From an uncultured Mediterraneibacter sp. (lineage in GTDB: Bacteria > Bacillota > Clostridia > Lachnospirales > Lachnospiraceae), in assembly GCA_944384505.1 (NCBI GenBank), contig CALWTQ010000014.1, forward strand, positions 1 to 61,629: DNA of 61,629 nucleotides, written 5' to 3'. This document shows positions 1 through 7,915 of the stretch, piece by piece. The position numbers were made by a program, and so were the translations under genes. The notes beneath the pieces are model-generated. The model did not search any database and was not told where the DNA came from. It worked only from the letters and a program-made list of their open reading frames with translations. Each line of letters begins with the position of its first letter. The stretch's first letter is position 1.

Positions 1-121
1 AAGTAGGGATTTTCTCTGCTTCCCTTTTAATTTAGGAATGATTCCTATCTTTGCCAATAATAATTATACACTAACCTGACTGTATGTATCTGTTTAATCT
101 TTATAACATGGAACGGGGAGC

Positions 122-145
122 AAGATGGTTGTCGCTAGCCATCTT
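122..145 (+). terminator. Rho-independent terminator for a gene off the left edge
   Basis: An 8-bp stem (AAGATGGT paired with GCCATCTT, one G-T wobble) is followed directly by a T-rich tail (TTTTTCTCTTT). It would stop plus-strand transcripts entering from the left. No coding region is visible between base 1 and this site. Confidence 0.6.
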
Positions 146-169
146 TTTCTCTTTATAAAGGATAAATTT

Positions 170-209
170 CAGGGGAAGGCGTGACTCATAGGAGTCACGC
201 CTTCCCCTG
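170..209. repeat. 18-bp perfect inverted repeat downstream of the Rpn gene
   Basis: Two 18-base arms (170-187 and 192-209) pair perfectly around the four-base loop ATAG, giving a very stable GC-rich hairpin. It lies 36 bases past the Rpn stop codon. Neither strand has a strong T-run after the stem, so it is either a weak terminator or transcript 3'-end stabiliser, or part of a palindromic mobile repeat. Copy number in the genome would tell these apart. Confidence 0.6.
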
Positions 210-245
210 TTTAAAACTACCTATTTCCCGACATCTCCTTTTAAG

Positions 246-1157
246 TCAGCATTTGTTGTCCGGAAACTTATATCCACAGATTTCCATTTTCTTTTTAAGG
301 GCTTCCACCGTGATTTCTAACCGCTCTGCCCCTTTTTCCGGAGAAAGGTCCCCATCTGCAACCAGACTGTATACCATAAGGTTTCCGCCTTCCACGCGGC
401 CTTCCACGCGGCCTTCCGCACGGCCTTCCGCACGGCCTTTCCCTTCTACACGGTCTAATACATCGCACATATTTTTGACCTCCTTTCCTTCCTTCCGGGC
501 CGATACTGCAACCTCTGTAAATCTCTTGTCATCCGTAAAGACATTGAAAAACTTCAGGATGGCATCCGTATGCCGGAATTCCTGGGTACCTGGGGTATAC
601 TCCCCGTTTTTCCGCTGGCGCTGCGCAAAATAATCAGCAACAATGCGGAAATCACTTTGGAACTCAGAAATTTGTTTTTCTGAAAGATATGGAATATCAA
701 TAACCCGGATTTGGTAGTCATTTACATAACCTTTCAGTTTCTCCGGGATATACAGGCATTCATGGAGCGATTTAGGGCCGCTCCATGGCCTGTCACCAAA
801 ATAAAGGACTAATGTTATAACCGGGTATCTTTTCCCGCTGCCGTTAAGTATCTGGGAGCGGTATGAAGCCCCGTCATAGGCCAATATCCGCAACGGCATA
901 TCTTTGTCCTGGGCTGTCTGGTTTTCCAGGCCAAGAACTGCAATACAGACATTGCCTTTCTTCCAGAACTTGGCCACATCCCGCTCCTGCTCATGAAGTG
1001 TGGCATTGTCCGCTTTGTACTGGGATTTCACCCCGGCATCGGCAAGATCCTCTTCCCGCACAATCTGTTTCCCATCGAACAGAAGAACATCTACAATGTC
1101 TGCAAAGACATCATTGTAATCTTCCAAAAGTTTTTCTGTGATATCTTTCTGTGCCAT
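246..1157 (-). CDS. Rpn family recombination-promoting nuclease / putative transposase (PD-(D/E)XK)
   Basis: This 303-residue protein has the hallmarks of the Rpn/PDDEXK transposase-like family common in gut Firmicutes: an N-terminal FADIVDVLLFDG segment, the core LGLENQT motif (catalytic-type Glu and Gln), and the conserved MPLRILAYDGASY stretch around residues 105-120. Known family members cut DNA and promote RecA-independent recombination in E. coli; the host role is unclear. Near the C-terminus (about residues 243-258) is a tandem EGRAEGRVEG repeat typical of this family's tails, encoded by a 12-bp DNA repeat. The start is supported by a GAGGTG Shine-Dalgarno and a consensus housekeeping promoter. 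It is transcribed separately from the flagellar genes and marks an accessory edge. Confidence 0.8.
   Translation of the reverse strand: MAQKDITEKLLEDYNDVFADIVDVLLFDGKQIVREEDLADAGVKSQYKADNATLHEQERDVAKFWKKGNVCIAVLGLENQTAQDKDMPLRILAYDGASYRSQILNGSGKRYPVITLVLYFGDRPWSGPKSLHECLYIPEKLKGYVNDYQIRVIDIPYLSEKQISEFQSDFRIVADYFAQRQRKNGEYTPGTQEFRHTDAILKFFNVFTDDKRFTEVAVSARKEGKEVKNMCDVLDRVEGKGRAEGRAEGRVEGRVEGGNLMVYSLVADGDLSPEKGAERLEITVEALKKKMEICGYKFPDNKC
388..440. repeat. 12-bp tandem repeat inside the Rpn gene tail
   Basis: About four copies of a 12-bp unit (GCGGCCTTCCAC/GCACGGCCTTCC variants on the plus strand) encode the repeated Glu-Gly-Arg-Val/Ala block. In-frame units of this kind can expand or contract by slippage without breaking the reading frame. 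Confidence 0.7.
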
Positions 1158-1285
1158 AAGCTCACCTCACTTTCCTTATTTTAATTAATATATAAACAGG
1201 GAAAGCGAGCAACTGTCACTGATACTTTTCAGGGACAGCCAGCTTAGCCGGTTTCCATTATTGTCTCCTGCTTTTCATTTTCTTA

Positions 1286-1314
1286 ATTATAATATGAGCA
1301 TTTTTGACTGTCAA
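1286..1314 (-). promoter_or_regulatory. Perfect consensus sigma-A promoter for the Rpn gene
   Basis: Read on the minus strand, TTGACA (1309-1314) and TATAAT (1286-1291) are separated by exactly 17 bp, an exact match to the housekeeping consensus. Transcription would start about 120 bases before the Rpn start codon. The rest of the 307-bp interval 1158-1464 holds no convincing gene; the leader contains only a four-codon mini-frame (Met-Glu-Thr-Gly-stop) after a GGAG. Confidence 0.85.
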
Positions 1315-1464
1315 CTACTGCAAAAACACCGTCTCACAAATCATTCTTAAATTTTCGCCCGGATATGGAGCTGCCAGATATCCCCTGGCTTCCCCGGGCT
1401 GCTGATCGCATAATACACAGATGTACCGCCAAATCCAAGTCCGTGGATCTGAGGGAATCCCCAG

Positions 1465-3237
1465 TCACCGTTCAGTCGCTCCTTTGGGATAATCTTCCAG
1501 CAGTTTATAGAGCGCGTCCACTTCAAGCGGCCTGTAAAAATAAAATCCCTGGATACAGTCACAGCCTGTCTGTCTCACAATCTCCAGCTCCTCCCGGGTT
1601 TCCACTCCTTCCATACAAATCTTTTTACCAAATTTGTGACATTCAGCTATTATACTGAATATAAGTTTCCGCTTTTCTTCCGATGCCATCAGCTCCTGCA
1701 CCAGAAATCTGTCCAGCTTGATCAGATCTACAGGGTAATGAAGCAGCAAATGGATACTGGAATAGCCTTCCCCAAAATCATCCAGAGCCAGACGGATTCC
1801 ATGATTCTTGCACTGCCATATGAACTTTTCCAACAGCTCTGACGTTTCATCAAAATAAGATTCTGTAAGTTCGACAATCATATTCCCCCCGGGAACATGA
1901 TTTTTCTCCAGCGCATCCCGGATAAACGCAAAGAACGTCTCATCCGTAACCTGAAGATAACTTACATTAAAAGATAACCGGAACTCCGGCATATATTCAA
2001 GGATCCTGCTGCAGATCTCAACTGCCTGTGATACGATCCATTTCCCGGTAGGGATAATAAGCCCTGTCTTCTCCAGTATCGGGATAAATACGCTAGGAGA
2101 GATCTCTTCTCCCTTATATTTCCACCGGCAGAGAACTTCTCCACCCACGATCCGGCCATCCGGTGTGTTTACCTGGGGCTGCACTACAAGGCGGAAGTTC
2201 TCAAAATTATTGTTAATACAGCGATTCAGTTCCAGACCCAGATCAACTGCATAGCAATAACTCTCCTCCATGTCCTTAGTGAATTCCACATACTTCTGCC
2301 CTGGCAGTTCGTCCGCGTGTTTCAGGACAATCTCCGCATTCTTCAGCAGCTCATCCGAATCAGTGCCATCCCGGGGACATTTCATCACTCCAATGCTGCA
2401 TGGATAGACAATAGAAAGCTGATACATATGGTAAGTTTCTCTGACAATCTCCCGGATTCTGTCAATCGGCTCCTCCGGGTCAATGGAATCCTCGGATATT
2501 GCCATAAAATTCACGCCGCCAAGGCGCACCAGCCAGAAATATTCCCCGAGCTCATGCTTAATTCTGCTCAGAATATTCCGTATAACAGAATTCCCCTGCC
2601 TGTGTCCGACCAGCTGATTAATGCTTTCGAATTCCTTGAGGGAAAAGCAGATAAGGAGAAGCTCCTTCCCATGCTCCTCCTCTCCGTGCATGCGTATACC
2701 TCTCAGCAGATGCTCCAGGCTGCAGACGCCGATCTCCTCTCCCAGACCTGTTTGGCTGTCATTTGGAATCATGCTTCCGGAAAAGAATAATGGGAGACCG
2801 GTAGTTTCATCCCACTCTGCGATCCCCTGGAAATATACCCATACAGGCTCTCTGCGGCAGTTGTAAATACGGATGTGGATACTGTATCTTGTCAGCTTCC
2901 TGTCGATAAGCTTCTTAAAAGTGTCCCTATATTTCTCCCTGTCAGCCTCGTAGATACGCTGTTCAAGCACCTTTATAAAGTCATGTACGAGACTCTCTCC
3001 GAATCCAAACTCTTCCTTAATCTGTTCAGAAATGTAATATACATTCTTCTGTACATCACCACAGAAAATCCAGACGGAAGTATCAAGAGGCACGATCGAG
3101 TGAAAAAAAACTTCACTGTCAAAATAATAATTCCTGACATACGCAAGAAACGGATCAGTCCTCCCGCTGCCTGGATCTTTCTCTGATTTATTCTCATTTA
3201 TAATTTGGGAATTCAGATAATTCCATGGTTTTTCCAT
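1465..3237 (-). CDS. c-di-GMP phosphodiesterase with PAS-like, degenerate GGDEF and EAL domains
   Basis: The 590-residue soluble protein has a PAS-like region (about 45-160), a GGDEF-type domain (about 190-320) whose signature is degenerate (GGVNF, 240-244), and a full EAL domain (about 340-580). In the EAL domain all metal and catalytic positions are present: E367 (as EVL), N424, E456, D486-D487, K507, E543, E546 and Q563. It is therefore predicted to hydrolyse c-di-GMP and not make it; the GGVNF domain may act as a GTP-binding regulator. No membrane segment is seen. A sigma-28-type promoter lies 84 bp upstream, placing it in the motility regulon, where lowering c-di-GMP would favour swimming. 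The Shine-Dalgarno is weak (GAAAGTGG). Confidence 0.88.
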   Translation of the reverse strand: MEKPWNYLNSQIINENKSEKDPGSGRTDPFLAYVRNYYFDSEVFFHSIVPLDTSVWIFCGDVQKNVYYISEQIKEEFGFGESLVHDFIKVLEQRIYEADREKYRDTFKKLIDRKLTRYSIHIRIYNCRREPVWVYFQGIAEWDETTGLPLFFSGSMIPNDSQTGLGEEIGVCSLEHLLRGIRMHGEEEHGKELLLICFSLKEFESINQLVGHRQGNSVIRNILSRIKHELGEYFWLVRLGGVNFMAISEDSIDPEEPIDRIREIVRETYHMYQLSIVYPCSIGVMKCPRDGTDSDELLKNAEIVLKHADELPGQKYVEFTKDMEESYCYAVDLGLELNRCINNNFENFRLVVQPQVNTPDGRIVGGEVLCRWKYKGEEISPSVFIPILEKTGLIIPTGKWIVSQAVEICSRILEYMPEFRLSFNVSYLQVTDETFFAFIRDALEKNHVPGGNMIVELTESYFDETSELLEKFIWQCKNHGIRLALDDFGEGYSSIHLLLHYPVDLIKLDRFLVQELMASEEKRKLIFSIIAECHKFGKKICMEGVETREELEIVRQTGCDCIQGFYFYRPLEVDALYKLLEDYPKGATER

Positions 3238-3320
3238 ATTATACCACTTTCTGCTTTAAATAATAACAGTATTCCTGCTTCTCAGACCAAAGTTCTAAAA
3301 AAACAATTACTTTAAATAAT

Positions 3321-3347
3321 ATATCGACATATTTTACAAAAAAATAA
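3321..3347 (-). promoter_or_regulatory. Sigma-28-type promoter of the phosphodiesterase gene
   Basis: On the minus strand TTAT (3344-3347), a 15-bp spacer and GTCGATAT (3321-3328) match the form found before hag, cheA and both chemoreceptors in this window. Confidence 0.7.
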
Positions 3348-3414
3348 ATCAGTATCAGTTCCGTCCCCTGTACATCAATGCTAACCATAACAGATCATAC
3401 CCTCAGCATGATGT

Positions 3415-3512
3415 GATAATTTATTGCTGATCCTGCGGCAGGGAGGCGAAGAATAAATTATCTAATATTTTTTTATATTTCTTTATTTTGTCTAACAAAT
3501 ACTTCGCCCCCT
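3415..3512. other. Intergenic region with two overlapping inverted repeats
   Basis: The 317-bp gap 3238-3554 carries no gene. Besides the promoter at 3321-3347 it holds an 11-bp perfect inverted repeat (3415-3425 with 3452-3462). The GGCGAAG inside its loop (near 3445-3451) can alternatively pair with CTTCGCC at 3502-3508, so the two structures exclude each other. A T-rich run follows the first stem on the plus strand, where no gene is seen. It may end or process the transcript of the glycosyltransferase gene, but this is uncertain. Confidence 0.4.
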
Positions 3513-3554
3513 AAAAATTAAGAATTTTTTTGAATTTTGTATTAAATTAATAAT

Positions 3555-5897
3555 TTATTCCGGCAGCGCTGTCAGCACGATCTCTGTAGGAATCAGATTC
3601 CCTCCGTAATACCTCAGGTAAAAGCGGTACGAGGGATTCATCTCATGGATAAGCCGCGGCAGACGCCACAGATCATCATACCCGTGGTAGACTGAGATAG
3701 AAAGCTTCGGGTGGTCATTTACTATATGAGACCGGCTTCCCTGAAGCGCCTCATACTCCATCCCTTCTATATCCATCTTGATCCAGCTTACCGGTTCCTG
3801 TATGTCTTCATCAAGGGGAACGATCTCCGTCAGCTTCTCTTTCTCCTGCGGTTCGCCTTCTTTCCCCATGTCTGCCATCTCAAAGCGGCTGCTGGAGGCT
3901 TCCTCCGCCTTTGAGAACAGCATGCTGCCCCTGGACGCCCCCACGCCCTTCTCCCGGATCAGGATGTTGGGCATTTCCCCCAGGTTTCGCTTAAGAAAAG
4001 ACGCGTTTTGCTCATCTGCCTCATAAGCGTAGATTTTTTTATGAACCATCCCGTAATTCCGGAGCAGATTCATCACAGAGTCTCCGATATAAGCGCCCAC
4101 ATCTACAAACACTTCGTCTTTTGCCGACGGGATCAGATCCAGGTCAAAGTACTGTTCTCCCCATGCCTTCACCTTTCCAAGCAGCGCAAGATCCATATCC
4201 GTCCAGCTTCTAAGGACTGCCAGAAGGGTTTCTCTGGAGCGGTAGTCCTCCAGTCTGTTATACAGCCATATCAGATCTTCTATGTGATTCTTCAGCATCT
4301 TCGCTCTCTTCTCCAGAGTGTCATAATCTCCTTTTTTCGGATCAAGGCTGCCCCAGAACGGAAATTTCCCGAAATACTCCACATAGCGGACATAGTTTCC
4401 ATAGCTGTCTTTCTTACACTTTGCAAGACAGTCTTTTATCTCTTCAAGAACCTCTTCTTCCGACAGATCCCTGATCCGACCGGCCCATTTGACGAATCCA
4501 CGGTCCACCTGATTATGAATCTCAATCCCCAGATTGTCCTGTGGAGCCGATAGATCCTCTGCAATCCTCATCGCCCGTTTCCGCAGATCATCCCGGTCTT
4601 CTTCGGGCAAAGCTTCCAGAAGCTTATTCTCAAGCGCAATAAATCCCGTAGCTTTTGCGCACTTATAACAGAAAAGGATCTCCCGGCTCTCCGTCAGGTC
4701 ATACAGTCCGGCCAGAAATCTCCAGGTTCCCTCCGCCGTGCTGCCTTCTCCCGGTTCCTCCCTCAGGAGAGAAAGGATTTCCGTCAGGATATCCTCCTGG
4801 TATCGGTTAAGCCTAAGGGACAGCACCCCATAACGCACCACTTCCTGCTTCTTCCCCAGCTTCTGACAGATCCCGGCCATCGTGCCGTATGCCCGCTGCA
4901 AATCTCCTCGCAGGTAGATCGTATCCGCTTCCCGGTAAGTATCCACACGGGAAAGGGCACGCCCCATCTCAGTGTAAGCCCGCTCATAATCTCCTCTCTT
5001 CGTGTAATACAGCGCAAGATAATAGTAGATATCCGGATTCTCCGCTTCGGGATGACCGATGAGTCGGGCTACTTTATCCACCTCATCCTTTCCGGCAAGG
5101 TCTGGCTGCAACCAGAACAGACGCAGAATTCCCTTGCCCGCACTGAAGTATCTCTCTTTGGAAATCCCAGAAGGCATTTCTCCTTCCAGAGCTTTCTGAT
5201 AACTTTTCACAGCTTCCTCATTTCTATGAGCCAATGCAAGAGAATCGCCAAGATAAGCCCATGCATTATAATTTCTCGGTTTTTCCTCAACCTCTTTTTT
5301 AAGCAACCGAATATTTCTCTCTGCCTTTCTTTTCTCAGATGACACCTGCTCTGCATATCCAGTGTGCATAATAGAAAGCTCTTTCTGCATATCTAGATAA
5401 CGCATTCTCTTTCCGTCTGTTAACGCAATCTGCTCATGGATCCGTCCCTGGTAACGCAGAGACGGAAGATTACGGAAAATCCGATCCTGTCCGGATACTG
5501 CAAAAGGCCTGCCATCGTTCCTTAGCTGAATCCAGGAGCATCTTATGAAATCTGGAAGCTTTTTTTCATCTGAAGAAGTTATCAGATTTTCCAATAATCT
5601 TTTCAATTTTTTTGCATCTTTTTCATTAAAATATTCGTCTGCATCCAGAAACGCAATCCAGTCTCCGGAAGCTTTTTCAATAGCGTAATTCTTCGCCGCA
5701 GCGAAATCATCGTTCCACTCATAGTAGTATACTTTCGCTCCCATCTTCCTGGCAATCTCTGCTGTCCGATCAGTCGATCCTGTATCCACAACGATCTGTT
5801 CAAATGCGATCCCTTTGGCCCAAGAGAGAGCCCGGCGGATATTCTTTTCTTCATTCTTCACGATCATACACTGTGAAAGCCGCAGTCTTTTTTTCAT
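3555..5897 (-). CDS. Fused family-2 glycosyltransferase / TPR / FkbM methyltransferase, likely flagellin modification enzyme
   Basis: The 780-residue protein is built of three parts. Residues 1-about 185 are a GT-A family-2 glycosyltransferase (MIVKNEE at 11-17, VDTGSTDRT at 37-45, the metal-binding DAD in FLDADEYF at 83-90). Residues about 195-380 are TPR-like helical repeats. Residues about 596-765 are an FkbM-type methyltransferase (VDVGAYIGDS at 598-607; WIKMDIEGMEYEALQG around 705-719). It follows hag on the same strand with a good AAGGAG Shine-Dalgarno. Family-2 transferases next to flagellin attach the first sugar to Ser/Thr in several Clostridia, and FkbM enzymes methylate sugars. The combined sugar-transfer and O-methylation role on flagellin is my inference from domains and position. 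Expression probably depends on readthrough of the terminator after hag. Confidence 0.85.
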   Translation of the reverse strand: MKKRLRLSQCMIVKNEEKNIRRALSWAKGIAFEQIVVDTGSTDRTAEIARKMGAKVYYYEWNDDFAAAKNYAIEKASGDWIAFLDADEYFNEKDAKKLKRLLENLITSSDEKKLPDFIRCSWIQLRNDGRPFAVSGQDRIFRNLPSLRYQGRIHEQIALTDGKRMRYLDMQKELSIMHTGYAEQVSSEKRKAERNIRLLKKEVEEKPRNYNAWAYLGDSLALAHRNEEAVKSYQKALEGEMPSGISKERYFSAGKGILRLFWLQPDLAGKDEVDKVARLIGHPEAENPDIYYYLALYYTKRGDYERAYTEMGRALSRVDTYREADTIYLRGDLQRAYGTMAGICQKLGKKQEVVRYGVLSLRLNRYQEDILTEILSLLREEPGEGSTAEGTWRFLAGLYDLTESREILFCYKCAKATGFIALENKLLEALPEEDRDDLRKRAMRIAEDLSAPQDNLGIEIHNQVDRGFVKWAGRIRDLSEEEVLEEIKDCLAKCKKDSYGNYVRYVEYFGKFPFWGSLDPKKGDYDTLEKRAKMLKNHIEDLIWLYNRLEDYRSRETLLAVLRSWTDMDLALLGKVKAWGEQYFDLDLIPSAKDEVFVDVGAYIGDSVMNLLRNYGMVHKKIYAYEADEQNASFLKRNLGEMPNILIREKGVGASRGSMLFSKAEEASSSRFEMADMGKEGEPQEKEKLTEIVPLDEDIQEPVSWIKMDIEGMEYEALQGSRSHIVNDHPKLSISVYHGYDDLWRLPRLIHEMNPSYRFYLRYYGGNLIPTEIVLTALPE

Positions 5898-5929
5898 TAC
5901 TTTCTCCTTCTTACATTCAGATTAAAACA

Positions 5930-5956
5930 GGGTACCCGGCATACTGCCGGGTACCC
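5930..5956 (-). terminator. Terminator-like hairpin between hag and the glycosyltransferase
   Basis: A 12-bp perfect GC-rich stem (5930-5941 with 5945-5956, three-base loop) follows the flagellin stop codon and is trailed on the minus strand by TGTTTTAATC. The T-run is short, so it likely stops most hag transcripts while allowing some readthrough into the downstream enzyme gene. Confidence 0.75.
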
Positions 5957-5986
5957 CATAGCTTTTCTTCCGCAAATATGATCTGA

Positions 5987-7645
5987 TTACTGTAATAACT
6001 GAAGAACTCCCTGCGGGATCTGGTTCGCCTGCGCAAGCATTGCCTGGGAAGCCTGTACCAGGATGTTGTTCTTCGTGTAAGCCATCATCTCTTCCGCCAT
6101 ATCTACGTCACGGATGCGGCTCTCTGCTGCTGTCATATTCTCTGTTGTCACACTCAGGTTATTGATCGTGTGCTCCAGACGGTTCTGGATCGCGCCGAGG
6201 TCACCACGAGTAGAGGATACCATGTTGATCGCGTTCTTGATCACATCCACTGCCGCCTGTGCTCCAGCCTGTGTGCTGACATCCACATTAGCGATGCCAA
6301 GGGATGCTGTATCCATAGCAGATACTGCAACAGTCATCTGGTTGAAGTCATCCGATGTATCACCGATCTGAAGTTCCAGACCTGTTCCGGATTTACTCAA
6401 TGTTTCTGTACCTTTGTAGAGGATATCATTCGCATTAATACCTGAATTAGCCGGACCAGCAGCACTTTGTGCCTCGAAATTCATTCCTGTTACACGGCTG
6501 ATCTCGGCCGCAACATTAGCCGCGTCATTTGCCGCTGTATACGCTGTTCCATTAAGTTTAATGATGTTAACATCATCTCCAACATTAGTCAGATACTGCT
6601 CCTTTGTATCACTTGACACGAAAAGGAATTTCTTTCCTCCAACCTCAAAGATAGCGTCATTGATATCGTCTGCTGTCGCGGTTGCATCTGTTGCTGTTAC
6701 TAAACCAGCTGTGGAAAAATCAACCTTCTGATAGGAGTCTAATCCAGTCGTAACCTTTGTCGGATCAACTGCCCCGCCAGTCGGCGCACTAGCAGTATTT
6801 GAAGAAGTGATACCACTAGCTGTCACTATTGCTCCATCGCTTCCTGCCACTTTGCTCGTAAAAGTAAATGTACCAGCAGCATCACTTGATATATTCAGTG
6901 CTCCTGTTACGCTACTGTTCTTTTTCAGTTCCCCAAGGATAGCCGCATCCAGCTCCTCCGCTTCGGCAACTCCAGTTGTCGTAGCTCCAATGGAATAAGT
7001 TGTTCCATCTTCTGCCACCAGAAACTTCTGATCGTCAGATACCGTCAGATTGATTGTAGCGGATTTAGACTCACCGTTTTCAGTCCATGCAAGTGTATAT
7101 GTAACTGTATCGCCTGCATTCAGAGCTGCCTGTGCATCTGTGATTGCCGCAGCAGTTACTACAGCTGTTATTGCAGTAGTATTATCAACAGTTACATTCC
7201 CGCCGATATTTCCACCGCCACTGAGACTTCCGTCAAGCAGCTGGATACCGTTGAAGTTCGTAGACTCAGAGATTCTGTCGATTTCATCTTTCAGAGATGC
7301 AACTTCCTTCTGAAGGTTCTCACGGTCTACCTCATCCTGGTATGTACCGTTTGCGGACTGGTCTGCCAGCTCTACCATACGGTTCAGCATGGAGTGAACT
7401 TCTGTCAGAGCACCCTCTGCTGTCTGTACGAGGGAGATACCGTCGTTTGCGTTCTTCTGTGCTGTCTCAAGGCCTGTGATCTGAGCGCGCATTTTCTCGG
7501 AAATAGCGAGTCCTGCCGCGTCGTCACCTGCACGGTTGATTGCATAACCAGAAGACAGTTTCTCCAGGTTTTTGGAAACTGCGCTGTTATTGTTTGTTAA
7601 GTTACGATAGGAATTAAGTGCCGCGATATTGTGCTGAATTCTCAT
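5987..7645 (-). CDS. hag: Flagellin, the filament subunit
   Basis: The 552-residue protein has the canonical N-terminal D0/D1 helices ([13 protein letters not shown]..., [27 protein letters not shown]) and C-terminal D1/D0 (from about 440, ending [16 protein letters not shown]). The centre (about 145-430) is a long Ala/Thr/Asp-rich insertion with no conserved motif, typical of a surface-exposed D2/D3 domain and rich in possible O-glycosylation sites. Residues matching the TLR5-contact positions of Salmonella FliC are kept (R89, L93, E114). It is exported by the flagellar type III system and capped by FliD. A sigma-28-type promoter lies 144 bp upstream, and the leader carries a CsrA-type hairpin. 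The GGAGG Shine-Dalgarno sits nine bases before the ATG. Confidence 0.97.
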   Translation of the reverse strand: MRIQHNIAALNSYRNLTNNNSAVSKNLEKLSSGYAINRAGDDAAGLAISEKMRAQITGLETAQKNANDGISLVQTAEGALTEVHSMLNRMVELADQSANGTYQDEVDRENLQKEVASLKDEIDRISESTNFNGIQLLDGSLSGGGNIGGNVTVDNTTAITAVVTAAAITDAQAALNAGDTVTYTLAWTENGESKSATINLTVSDDQKFLVAEDGTTYSIGATTTGVAEAEELDAAILGELKKNSSVTGALNISSDAAGTFTFTSKVAGSDGAIVTASGITSSNTASAPTGGAVDPTKVTTGLDSYQKVDFSTAGLVTATDATATADDINDAIFEVGGKKFLFVSSDTKEQYLTNVGDDVNIIKLNGTAYTAANDAANVAAEISRVTGMNFEAQSAAGPANSGINANDILYKGTETLSKSGTGLELQIGDTSDDFNQMTVAVSAMDTASLGIANVDVSTQAGAQAAVDVIKNAINMVSSTRGDLGAIQNRLEHTINNLSVTTENMTAAESRIRDVDMAEEMMAYTKNNILVQASQAMLAQANQIPQGVLQLLQ

Positions 7646-7700
7646 ATTATATTACCTCCATGTAATTGAATCAGGGAACTCCATTTCCCCTATTTGGATT
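7646..7700 (-). promoter_or_regulatory. CsrA-type translational control site in the hag leader
   Basis: In the minus-strand transcript a 5-bp stem (GGGAA/UUCCC, 7674-7678 with 7685-7689) presents the loop AUGGAG, with GGA exposed. Fifteen bases further on, ACAUGGAGGU (7653-7662) contains both a second GGA and the Shine-Dalgarno, and resembles the CsrA consensus ACARGGAUGU. One hairpin-displayed GGA plus one over the ribosome site is the known two-site layout by which the CsrA dimer blocks hag translation in Bacillus. The csrA and fliW genes are 6 kb away in this window. Binding itself is inferred. Confidence 0.7.
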
Positions 7701-7788
7701 CTTCCATCATATCTTGCGCGGGCGCCCTTTGCGCAGTTGATACAATGAAATGATACTGACAAGACTTTGATCATCCTGTCTATTTAAT

Positions 7789-7815
7789 ATTTCGGCAGTC
7801 AATTTTTAAAAATAA
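7789..7815 (-). promoter_or_regulatory. Sigma-28-type promoter of hag
   Basis: On the minus strand TTAT (7812-7815), a 15-bp spacer and GCCGAAAT (7789-7796). The -10 closely follows the general sigma-28 consensus GCCGATAA. The leader to the start codon is roughly 135 bases. Confidence 0.8.
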
Positions 7816-7851
7816 GCAGTATTTTCATTTTTTTCAAAATTTTTGTAACAG

Positions 7852-7878
7852 TTATTTTTTCAGTTTATTTGTCGAAGT
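7852..7878 (+). promoter_or_regulatory. Sigma-28-type promoter of the FliD-like gene
   Basis: TTAT (7852-7855), a 15-bp spacer and GTCGAAGT (7871-7878). It is divergent from the hag promoter, with 36 bp between the two. Confidence 0.7.
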
Positions 7879-7915
7879 AATAAATAAAGAAGAACAGAAA
7901 GGAGGGAAACAGAAC

